NCBI GenBank assembly: GCA_036513075.1
Contig: DATBZS010000061.1
Coordinates: 1 to 6,888, forward strand
Direction of reading: 5' to 3'
Origin: Bog-756 sp036513075
GTDB taxonomy: Bacteria; Actinomycetota; Acidimicrobiia; Acidimicrobiales; RAAP-2
Length of the DNA: 6,888 nt
Shown piece after piece: positions 1-5,005 of the stretch. A program made the translations under genes and the position numbers. Within the stretch, counting starts at the first letter, position 1; the number at the start of each line of letters is the position of its first letter. The notes under the pieces are model-generated. The model was not told the origin of the DNA. It searched no databases and saw nothing but the letters and a program-made list of their open reading frames with translations.

Positions 1-673
1 CGCCGACGATGTCCGTCACCTCCTCGACGTCCTCCGGCTGCGGGCCGGCGAGCCGGTAGTCGCCTCCGACGGGGCCGGGCGGTGGGTCCCGTGCCGGGTG
101 GCCGCCGACGCCTCGGCCCAGGGTTCGCGCCGGGCCGACCCTGCCGGTGTGCTGATCCCCGACGGGCCGGTGGTCGTGGCGGACCGCCCCCGTCCCGAGC
201 TCACCGTTGCCTTCGCCCCGACCAAGGGCGACCGCCCGGAGTGGGTCACCCAGAAGCTGACCGAACTCGGGGTCGACCGCATCATCCCCTTGCGGACCTC
301 ACGCTCGGTGGTGCGCTGGGACGGTGAGCGCGGGGTCAAAGCCATCGAGCGCCTCCGCCGGGTGGCACGCGAGGCGGCAGCCCAAAGCCGGCAGGTCTGG
401 CTGCCCGAGGTGGTCGATGTGTGCCGGCTCGACGAGGTGGCTGGTCTGGTCGGCGCCCCGTTGGCCCTGGCCGACGCCGGCGGTGCTGCCCCCGGCCTCG
501 ACCGACCGGTCCTGGCTGTCGGTCCCGAGGGTGGTTGGGACGACACCGAGCGTGCCAACTTCGGCCCGGGTGTCGGGCTCGGTCCGACGGTCCTGCGGGC
601 CGAGACGGCGGCTGTGGTGGCCGGAGCGCTGCTCTGTGGACTCCGGGCCGGCCTGGTACTGCCCCTTGCGTAA
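1..673 (+). CDS. rsmE: 16S rRNA (uracil-1498-N3)-methyltransferase RsmE, 5' end outside window
   Basis: RsmE uses S-adenosylmethionine to methylate N3 of U1498 in helix 44 of 16S rRNA, in the assembled 30S subunit. The reading frame is open from base 2 and gives 223 visible residues; the family is about 240-250, so only some 20 N-terminal residues are missing. The N-terminal PUA-like part shows HLLDVLRLRAGE (residues 6-17). The SPOUT (trefoil-knot) methyltransferase domain follows, with KGDRPEWVTQKLTELGV (75-91), the RSVVRW segment (101-106), EAAAQSR (124-130), GPEGGWDDTE (174-183) and LGPTVLRAETAAVVAG (193-208), which form the knot and SAM pocket. All signature blocks are present and uninterrupted. 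The internal GTG at 98 is not the start, because conserved sequence lies before it. In actinobacteria the gene commonly follows hrcA-dnaJ; that side is outside the window. The stop codon TAA is at 671-673. Confidence 0.96.
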   Translation, partial: ADDVRHLLDVLRLRAGEPVVASDGAGRWVPCRVAADASAQGSRRADPAGVLIPDGPVVVADRPRPELTVAFAPTKGDRPEWVTQKLTELGVDRIIPLRTSRSVVRWDGERGVKAIERLRRVAREAAAQSRQVWLPEVVDVCRLDEVAGLVGAPLALADAGGAAPGLDRPVLAVGPEGGWDDTERANFGPGVGLGPTVLRAETAAVVAGALLCGLRAGLVLPLA

Positions 674-694
674 CCACGCTCCGTGAGGAAAACT
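666..694 (+). promoter_or_regulatory. Candidate sigma70-type promoter for the bldD homologue
   Basis: TTGCGT (666-671) is a fair -35 match and AAAACT (689-694) is a weak -10 (only the second A and final T are the strongly expected bases). They are separated by exactly 17 bp. Transcription would begin near 701, giving a leader of about 127 nt before the start at 828. No TANNNT hexamer exists anywhere in 674-827, so this is the best candidate seen, not a strong one. The -35 overlaps the end of rsmE. Confidence 0.3.
674..687 (+). promoter_or_regulatory. Degenerate BldD-box-like operator, distal copy
   Basis: CCACGCTCCGTGAG begins on the base after the rsmE stop codon. It matches the BldD operator pattern TNACNC(A/T)GNGTNA except for C instead of T at 674 and C instead of G at 681. 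It is identical at 12 of 14 positions to the perfect box 67 bp downstream (741-754). It falls between the -35 and -10 of the candidate promoter at 666-694, a position expected to block RNA polymerase. Function is inferred. Confidence 0.4.
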
Positions 695-720
695 GGTCTG
701 TGACAGGAAATCACCCGGCA

Positions 721-741
721 ACCGGCACAACGCGTGCCGGT
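721..741. repeat. Perfect 8-bp inverted repeat (5-nt spacer) between rsmE and bldD
   Basis: ACCGGCAC (721-728) and GTGCCGGT (734-741) are perfect reverse complements around the spacer AACGC. The RNA would form a stable GC-rich hairpin some 50 nt after the rsmE stop. It could be the rsmE terminator (no U-tract follows, as is common at high GC), a leader structure of the bldD transcript, or a second operator. Its last base, T741, is also the first T of the BldD box. Confidence 0.5.
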
Positions 742-754
742 CACGCTGCGTGAG
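740..754 (+). promoter_or_regulatory. Perfect BldD-box operator upstream of the bldD homologue
   Basis: GTCACGCTGCGTGAG matches every specified base of the 15-bp Streptomyces BldD box, NTNACNC(A/T)GNGTNAN. The core TCACGC-T-GCGTGA (741-753) is a perfect palindrome about the central T747. It lies 73 bp upstream of the chosen bldD start. BldD is known to bind its own promoter in Streptomyces, so autoregulation is the natural reading. The match is seen directly; binding is inferred. Confidence 0.65.
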
Positions 755-774
755 ACAGATGCTGGGTGACGGGT

Positions 775-794
775 GAGCCCGGATGCCTGGGCTC
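775..794 (+). promoter_or_regulatory. 5'-leader hairpin upstream of bldD
   Basis: GAGCCCGG (775-782) can pair with CTGGGCTC (787-794), seven Watson-Crick pairs plus one G-U, closing a tetraloop ATGC. The loop contains the upstream in-frame ATG at 783, which would therefore be occluded and has no Shine-Dalgarno sequence. The hairpin ends 21 nt before the GGAGG that serves the start at 828. It may be a leader structure or a weak attenuator; no U-tract follows. Confidence 0.4.
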
Positions 795-827
795 GAGGGG
801 CGAACGGTTGGGAGCGGAGGCGTGGCC

Positions 828-1418
828 ATGACGGTGACCGACAAGACAGTCGTAGAATCTGACGACGACGAGCAGGAGGAGGCGGCCCGGGTCGCCTACG
901 CCCGAGCAGTCGGTTCGAGACTGCGGGCGATGCGCAAGCAGATGCGGCTCTCGCTGCAGGCCGTGGAGGCCATGTCCGACCAGGAGTTCAAGGCGTCGGT
1001 GCTCGGCGCCTACGAGCGCGGCGAGCGGGCCATTTCGGTGCCCCGGCTCCAGCGCCTGGCCAAGCTCTACGACGTGCCCGTCGACCAACTGCTCCCCCAT
1101 GACGACTCGTCGGCCAACGGCCGGTGGGGCGCCTCGGGGTCGTCCGACGAGTCCGGCAACGGCCGCAGGGCGGCAGCCATCTCGACCGTCCCCGACAAGG
1201 TGGCCATCGATCTGACCAAACTGCACACGGTGTCGGGCCCCGAGCGGGACCTGCTGCGTCGGTTCCTGAGCATGATCCAGGTGCACCGCCAGGACTTCAA
1301 CGGTCGGATGATCACCATCCGAGCCGAGGACGTCCGGGCCATCGCCTGTCTCTTCGGTGTGACCCCGGATTCGATGGGTGCCCGGCTGGATGAGCTCGGG
1401 CTGCTCGTCGCAGTCTGA
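828..1418 (+). CDS. bldD: BldD-family transcriptional regulator with c-di-GMP-binding C-terminal domain
   Basis: This 196-residue protein resembles Streptomyces BldD over its whole length. Residues 1-22 form an acidic leader. An XRE-type helix-turn-helix domain covers about 24-90 (AYARAVGSRLRAMRKQM, then LGAYERGERAISVPRLQRLA and YDVPVDQLLP). Residues 91-120 are a Gly/Ser-rich linker, and the C-terminal domain spans about 121-193. That domain holds R154-Q-D156, eight residues, then R165-A-E-D168, an exact fit to the RXD-X8-RXXD signature by which BldD binds a c-di-GMP tetramer and dimerises on DNA. In Streptomyces BldD represses developmental genes during vegetative growth; the targets here are unknown. 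ATG 828 is chosen because GGAGG (816-820) lies 7 nt upstream. GTG 822 is too close to it and ATG 783 lacks a ribosome site. A matching operator lies upstream, and the stop overlaps the next gene by one base. Confidence 0.9.
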   Translation: MTVTDKTVVESDDDEQEEAARVAYARAVGSRLRAMRKQMRLSLQAVEAMSDQEFKASVLGAYERGERAISVPRLQRLAKLYDVPVDQLLPHDDSSANGRWGASGSSDESGNGRRAAAISTVPDKVAIDLTKLHTVSGPERDLLRRFLSMIQVHRQDFNGRMITIRAEDVRAIACLFGVTPDSMGARLDELGLLVAV

Positions 1419-1696
1419 TGGACGGCCGGGGCGAGCTGATCAGCTGGCTGAGCACCAAGGAGGCGGCCGAGCGTCTCGGCGTCACGCTCCGCAGCCTGTA
1501 CCGGTTCATCGATGAGGGTGGTCTGGCCGCCTACAAGTTCGGCCGGGTCATCCGCCTGAAGGAGTCCGACGTCGACGTCTTCATCGAGTCGAGCCGGATC
1601 GCGCCGGGCAGTCTCGAGCACCTCTACCCCGAGGTGAAGGGCCCTTCCCGGGTGGTCCACGGCGTGGACATGGGGCCGATCGCCGCCGAAGGCTGA
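1418..1696 (+). CDS. Small excisionase-family (MerR-like) helix-turn-helix DNA-binding protein
   Basis: This 92-residue cytosolic protein has a winged helix-turn-helix of the excisionase type: WLSTKEAAERLGVTLRSLYRF (residues 10-30) is the first helix plus recognition helix, then IDEGGLAAYKFGRVIRLKESDVDVFIESSR (31-60), where YKFGRVIRL is the wing. The basic, Tyr- and Pro-containing tail to about residue 78 (LEHLYPEVKGPSR) seems typical of an actinobacterial subgroup, from memory. No integrase, attachment site or phage gene is nearby, so it is more likely a chromosomal regulator than a true excisionase. BldC of Streptomyces has a related fold, but orthology cannot be claimed. The ATG shares its A with the stop codon of the BldD gene (TGATG) and has no clear Shine-Dalgarno sequence, so translation is probably coupled and the two regulators are likely co-expressed. 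Its targets are unknown. Confidence 0.85.
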   Translation: MDGRGELISWLSTKEAAERLGVTLRSLYRFIDEGGLAAYKFGRVIRLKESDVDVFIESSRIAPGSLEHLYPEVKGPSRVVHGVDMGPIAAEG

Positions 1697-1708
1697 GCCC
1701 GCTCGGGC
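1697..1708. repeat. Short inverted repeat after the two-regulator unit
   Basis: GCCCG-CT-CGGGC starts on the base after the stop codon of the small HTH gene. Its 5-bp arms would give a short GC hairpin without a U-tract. It could be a weak end to the regulator transcript, but it is too short to call a terminator with confidence. The rest of the 48-nt gap holds only TACCGT (1715-1720), a TANNNT-type -10 without a recognisable -35. Confidence 0.25.
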
Positions 1709-1744
1709 GGCTCGTACCGTCCGGAGGCGTGCGAAGATGCAGCT

Positions 1745-2095
1745 ATGGCCGACTGTCTCTTCTGCTCGATCATCGCCGGCGACATTCCGGCCGACGTCGT
1801 CTACCGCGACGAGCGAACGCTGGCGTTCCGCGACATCTACCCCCAGGCGCCGACACACGTGCTGGTCGTGCCCACCCGTCATATCGTCAACGCCGGCACG
1901 GTCGTGGCCGAGGACGCCGACGACGTGGTCGCCCTGCTGGTGGCGGCCAAGGCGGTGGCGGACGCCGAGGGGATCGGCGGCGAGGACCGGGGCTATCGGC
2001 TGGTCTTCAACGTGGGGCCGGACGCCATGAACAGCGTGGATCACCTCCACCTCCACGTGCTGGGCGGACGGACCTTCGACGGGTCCCCGGGCTGA
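1745..2095 (+). CDS. HIT-family (HINT-like) nucleotide-binding hydrolase
   Basis: This 116-residue cytosolic protein of the histidine-triad superfamily is expected to hydrolyse nucleotide phosphoramidates or related adenylated compounds; the true substrate is unknown. The N-terminus shows the HINT zinc-site pair C4 and C7 (DCLFCSIIAGDIPADVVY), and H46 lies in VVPTRHI. The catalytic motif is HLHLHVLGG (residues 100-108), with all three histidines H100, H102 and H104. The usual A-G-Q-T/S before the triad is replaced by AMNS (94-97), a modest departure. Length is normal for a HINT protein. ATG 1745 is chosen because MADCLFC is the expected beginning; only a weak GAAG (1733-1736) precedes it, while the better GGAGG (1723-1727) is too far away. 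HIT genes often lie near phoH and ybeY in actinobacteria, which supports the assignment. Confidence 0.92.
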   Translation: MADCLFCSIIAGDIPADVVYRDERTLAFRDIYPQAPTHVLVVPTRHIVNAGTVVAEDADDVVALLVAAKAVADAEGIGGEDRGYRLVFNVGPDAMNSVDHLHLHVLGGRTFDGSPG

Positions 2096-2140
2096 GCGGC
2101 GCCCGCCGGGCATCGCCTCCGGCACGGTCGAACGGTTCGT

Positions 2141-2154
2141 CCGGGTTCACCCGG
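2141..2154. repeat. Perfect 14-bp palindrome between the HIT gene and ybeZ
   Basis: CCGGGT-TC-ACCCGG is a perfect inverted repeat in the 89-nt gap between the HIT stop (2095) and the ybeZ start (2185). As DNA it has the look of an operator half-site pair. As RNA it forms a short 5-bp hairpin with a TTCA loop and no U-tract. It lies about 9 bp upstream of a candidate -10 hexamer. Confidence 0.35.
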
Positions 2155-2162
2155 CCCGCTGG

Positions 2163-2168
2163 TAGGGT
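2163..2168 (+). promoter_or_regulatory. Candidate -10 element for the ybeZ-era operon
   Basis: TAGGGT matches the actinobacterial TANNNT -10 pattern and would start transcription near 2175, giving a leader of about 10 nt before the GTG at 2185. No convincing -35 is found at the right distance. Many actinobacterial promoters lack one, so this remains a weak call. Confidence 0.25.
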
Positions 2169-2184
2169 CGCAGGCAGAGCACAC

Positions 2185-3183
2185 GTGGCAGGCACCCCGG
2201 TCAAGATCCTCGTTCCCGGCAACCACCTCATGGCCGGTCTCCTCGGCCAGCGCGATGAGCTGCTCCGTCAGATCGAGGACGCCTTCCCCGACGTCCACAT
2301 CGCTGTGCGGGGCAACGAGGTGACCGTCGACGGCGACGGTGCCGATGCGGAGCGGGTCACCTCCCTCTTCCACGAGCTGATCATCCTGCTCGAGTCCGGG
2401 CAGGGCCTCGACCCCGTCCAGCTCAAGCGGACCATGGACATGATGCGCGACGATGTCCGCCCGTCCGAGGTCCTGACCAGCGAGCTGCTGCGGTCGTCCC
2501 GGGGCCGTGCGGTGCGCCCGAAGACGAGTGGCCAGAAGGCCTACGCCGACGCCATCGCCCGCAACATCGTCACCTTCGGGATCGGGCCGGCCGGAACCGG
2601 AAAGTCGTACCTGGCGGTGGCCCTGGCCGTGCAGGCCCTGCAGGCCCGCCAGGTCAACCGGATCATCCTCACCCGCCCGGCCGTCGAGGCTGGCGAGCGG
2701 CTCGGCTTCCTACCCGGCGACATGCTGGCCAAGGTCGACCCCTACCTCCGTCCCCTCTACGACGCACTTCATGACCTGCTCGAGGCCGAGGGGGCCCAGC
2801 GACTCATCGACAAAGGTGCGGTCGAGGTCGCCCCGCTGGCCTTCATGCGGGGGCGCACGCTCAACAACTCGTTCATCATCCTGGACGAGGCCCAGAACAC
2901 CAGCCCCGAACAGATGAAGATGTTCCTCACCCGGATCGGGTTCGGCTCGAAGGCCGTCGTCACCGGCGACATGACCCAGGTCGACATCGCCGGCGGGCGC
3001 TCGGGCCTGGTCGGGCTCGAGGCCGTACTCAGCGGCGTGCCGGATCTGGCCTTCGTGCACCTGTTGGCCCAGGACGTGGTGCGCCACAAGATCGTGGCTG
3101 ACATCGTGTCGGCCTACGAGCGGGCCGACGGCTCGCCGACTGACGGTCCGACCGCCAATGGATCGGCCGGTGCGCCGCGGTGA
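2185..3183 (+). CDS. ybeZ: PhoH/YbeZ-family ATPase
   Basis: This 332-residue cytosolic P-loop ATPase belongs to the PhoH family, whose YbeZ members partner the endoribonuclease YbeY in rRNA maturation and ribosome quality control. An N-terminal KH-like region (about 5-90) includes VPGNHLMAGLLGQRDELL and IAVRGNEVTV. The ATPase core shows Walker A GPAGTGKS (134-141), the family block RPAVEAGERLGFLPGDM (164-180), Walker B IILDEAQN (231-238) and the sensor-like VVTGDMTQVDI (258-268). The tail from about 314 is Gly/Ser/Pro-rich and probably disordered. GTG 2185 is the only start codon in frame that places the N-terminus where the family begins; the reading frame is open to 1729, but that stretch overlaps the HIT gene in another frame. 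The Shine-Dalgarno sequence is weak. The stop overlaps ybeY by 4 nt, fitting a joint function. Confidence 0.93.
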   Translation: MAGTPVKILVPGNHLMAGLLGQRDELLRQIEDAFPDVHIAVRGNEVTVDGDGADAERVTSLFHELIILLESGQGLDPVQLKRTMDMMRDDVRPSEVLTSELLRSSRGRAVRPKTSGQKAYADAIARNIVTFGIGPAGTGKSYLAVALAVQALQARQVNRIILTRPAVEAGERLGFLPGDMLAKVDPYLRPLYDALHDLLEAEGAQRLIDKGAVEVAPLAFMRGRTLNNSFIILDEAQNTSPEQMKMFLTRIGFGSKAVVTGDMTQVDIAGGRSGLVGLEAVLSGVPDLAFVHLLAQDVVRHKIVADIVSAYERADGSPTDGPTANGSAGAPR

Positions 3184-3704
3184 CGCTCGACATCTACGCG
3201 GCGGACGAGCAGGCCGATCACCCGGTGGCCGTCGAGAAGTGGGCAGCCCTCGCCCGGGCCGTCCTCGAGGCCGAAGGGATCACCTCGGACACCGAGGTGT
3301 CGCTCCTGTTCGTCGACGAGCCGGCCATCGCCGCCCTCAACGAACGGTTCCTCGACAAGCAGGGCCCGACCGACGTCCTGTCGTTCCCCATCGAGGACGA
3401 GTTCGACCACAGCGGCCGCTCACCCGACGAAGGTGGGACGGGTCCGGCCTCCATCGAGGCCGCCACCGGGCGCCATCTGCTCCTCGGCGACGTGGTCATC
3501 TGCCCCACGGTGGCCGCCGTCAACGCCGTCGAGCACGGTGTGACATTCGACGACGAGATCGCCCTGCTCGTGGTGCACGGCATCCTCCATCTCCTCGGGA
3601 TGGACCACGAGGTGGACGAGGAGGCCGAGCGGATGGAACGGCGGGAGCAGCAGCTGCTCGACCGCTATTACCGGGTGGCCCCGCTACTCCAGCCCCCCGC
3701 ATGA
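3180..3704 (+). CDS. ybeY: Endoribonuclease YbeY (16S rRNA 3'-end maturation)
   Basis: YbeY is a zinc-dependent single-strand endoribonuclease needed for 16S rRNA 3'-end processing and 70S quality control. The 174-residue product carries the signature HGILHLLGMDH, with zinc ligands H133, H137 and H143, and the upstream block GPTDVLSFP (62-70). The LLGDVVICP strand (101-109) follows. Residues 72-98, between these two blocks, form a Gly/Asp/Ser-rich loop that is longer than in E. coli YbeY; some expansion here is familiar from actinobacterial YbeY. The start is a GTG inside the GTGA that also ends ybeZ, with no Shine-Dalgarno sequence, so termination-reinitiation coupling is likely and would keep YbeY and YbeZ in proportion. 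The stop TGA overlaps the ATG of the next gene, again by 4 nt. Nothing suggests damage; all catalytic residues are present. Confidence 0.95.
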   Translation: MTLDIYAADEQADHPVAVEKWAALARAVLEAEGITSDTEVSLLFVDEPAIAALNERFLDKQGPTDVLSFPIEDEFDHSGRSPDEGGTGPASIEAATGRHLLLGDVVICPTVAAVNAVEHGVTFDDEIALLVVHGILHLLGMDHEVDEEAERMERREQQLLDRYYRVAPLLQPPA

Positions 3705-5005
3705 CGACCGCCGCCACCTTCGGGCCCGAAGACATCGTCCTGACGGTCACCGTGGCGGTCCTACTGGTCGCCTCGGCCGTGCTGGCCCTGTCCGAGACCG
3801 CGCTCGTCCGGATGTCGCGGGCCAAGGCCAAGAGCCTGGCCGACGAAGGCCGGCGCGGCGCCAAGGTCCTGGTCCGGCTCACCGAGGATCCCCAGGGCTT
3901 CCTCAACCCGGTCCTCCTCCTGGTGCTCATCTGCCAGCTGGTGGTGGCCACCCTGGTCGGCATCCTGGCGGTCCGCTGGTTCGGCGCCTGGGGGGTGGTG
4001 GCCGCCACCGTGTTCGAGATCGTGGTGATCTTCGTCTTCGCCGAAGCCGTCCCGAAGAACTGGGCCGTCCACCATCCCGAACGGGCCGCCCTGATGACCG
4101 CCCCCTTCGTGTCGGGCCTGATCCGCTTCTGGCCGGTACGCATGGTGTCCACCGGGCTCATCGGCCTGGCCAACCTGTTCATCGGCCAGTCGGGCGGCTA
4201 CGTGGGCGCCCTGGTCACCGAGTCCGAGTTGCTGGCCATGGCCGACGTGGCCGTCGAGGGCGACGTGATCGAGACCGAGGAACGGGCCCTCATCCATTCG
4301 ATCATCGAGTTCGGCGACACCGTGGTCCGCGAGGTGATGGTGCCCCGCACCGACATGGTGACGATCGGGACCGACGTGTCCGTCGAGGATGCACTCGACC
4401 GCGCTCTCGAGGCCGGTCGGAGTCGTCTTCCGGCCGTCGAACAGCAGATCGACGACGTCATCGGTATCGCGTACACCAAGGACATGATCCGTATCGTCCG
4501 GGAGGGGCGTGGGGTCGAGTCCGTCGGCAGCCACGTGCGCGAGGCCCACTTCGTCCCCGAGACCAAGCGGGTGTCCGACCTGATGCGCGAGATGCAGTCG
4601 GACAAGTTCCATCTGGCCGTGGTGGTCAACGAATACGGCGGCACCGCCGGCCTGGTCACCCTGGAGGACCTCATCGAAGAGCTGGTGGGGGAGATCGTGG
4701 ACGAGTTCGACGTCGAGGAGACCCCGGTCGAGCAGTTGCCCGGCGGATGCCTGCGGGTCAGCGCCCGCCTGCCGGTCGACGAGGTCAACGACTTGCTCGA
4801 CGCCCACCTTCCAACCGGGGCGTGGGACACCGTCGGCGGCCTGGTGTTCGACCTCCTCGGCCACGTCCCGGTGGCCGGCGAGTCGGTGATCTCCGACGGG
4901 CTGCGCCTGATCGTCGACCGGGTCAACGGCCGGCGCATCGAGCGGGTGTCGATCGAACCCCTGGCCGGTGCCCCGTCCGGGGCAGCGACGGCAGACTCCG
5001 GGTGA
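3701..5005 (+). CDS. CNNM/CBS/CorC-family membrane protein (hemolysin C-like)
   Basis: This 434-residue integral membrane protein has the full domain order of the family. A CNNM (DUF21) transmembrane domain covers about 1-180, with hydrophobic segments near 12-31, 69-92 and 97-117 and a shallower one near 132-162, plus SETALVRMSRAKAKSLADEG (31-50) and FAEAVPKNWAVHHPERAAL (113-131). A pair of CBS domains follows at about 207-335 (EVMVPRTDMVTI, then HLAVVVNEYGGTAGLVTLEDLIEEL in the second), and a CorC/HlyC C-terminal domain at about 341-421. Family members are implicated in Mg2+/Co2+ export or homeostasis, with the CBS pair sensing adenine nucleotides; the 'hemolysin' name is historical. YbeX, the E. 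coli relative lacking the membrane part, is also encoded next to ybeY and is linked to ribosome maturation, so the location is informative. ATG 3701 lies in an ATGA overlap with ybeY and has no Shine-Dalgarno sequence. The stop overlaps era. Confidence 0.94.
   Translation: MTTAATFGPEDIVLTVTVAVLLVASAVLALSETALVRMSRAKAKSLADEGRRGAKVLVRLTEDPQGFLNPVLLLVLICQLVVATLVGILAVRWFGAWGVVAATVFEIVVIFVFAEAVPKNWAVHHPERAALMTAPFVSGLIRFWPVRMVSTGLIGLANLFIGQSGGYVGALVTESELLAMADVAVEGDVIETEERALIHSIIEFGDTVVREVMVPRTDMVTIGTDVSVEDALDRALEAGRSRLPAVEQQIDDVIGIAYTKDMIRIVREGRGVESVGSHVREAHFVPETKRVSDLMREMQSDKFHLAVVVNEYGGTAGLVTLEDLIEELVGEIVDEFDVEETPVEQLPGGCLRVSARLPVDEVNDLLDAHLPTGAWDTVGGLVFDLLGHVPVAGESVISDGLRLIVDRVNGRRIERVSIEPLAGAPSGAATADSG
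4969..4984 (+). repeat. Perfect inverted repeat just upstream of the era start
   Basis: TGCCCCG (4969-4975) and CGGGGCA (4978-4984) are perfect complements around TC, so the RNA would fold a tight 6-bp hairpin with loop GTCC. It lies in the low-complexity C-terminal tail of the CorC-type gene and ends 17 nt before the era GTG. It may shape coupled translation or mRNA processing; it may also be chance at this GC content. Confidence 0.35.

Noticed and set aside
700..714. GTGA-N7-TCAC dyad as a third BldD box
   Set aside because: The half-sites are outward-facing relative to the BldD pattern and the central CNG bases are missing; it matches the consensus at only about two-thirds of the fixed positions.
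783..827. Upstream in-frame ATG as the start of the BldD homologue
   Set aside because: It has no Shine-Dalgarno sequence, lies in the loop of a hairpin, and adds sequence unlike BldD N-termini. GGAGG at 816-820 is ideally placed for ATG 828.
1418..1696. Excisionase-like protein as evidence of an integrated mobile element
   Set aside because: No integrase, transposase, tRNA attachment site or flanking direct repeats are visible, base composition does not shift, and the gene is coupled to bldD. The name reflects the fold, not excision.
1737..2030. Start at ATG 1737, out of frame with the HIT protein
   Set aside because: It encodes a Ser/Thr/Arg-rich shadow frame, whereas the frame from 1745 gives a complete HINT protein with the histidine triad.
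1067..2125. Minus-strand open frame (352 codons) opposite bldD, the HTH gene and the HIT gene
   Set aside because: Same high-GC shadow effect; it spans three recognisable plus-strand genes and shows no domain of its own. The minus-strand frames at 741-1286 and 3761-4864 are rejected for the same reason.
1729..2184. N-terminal extension of ybeZ upstream to 1729
   Set aside because: The extension would overlap the entire HIT gene in another frame, and its translation is Arg/Gly-rich with no resemblance to PhoH proteins. The family N-terminus begins close to GTG 2185.
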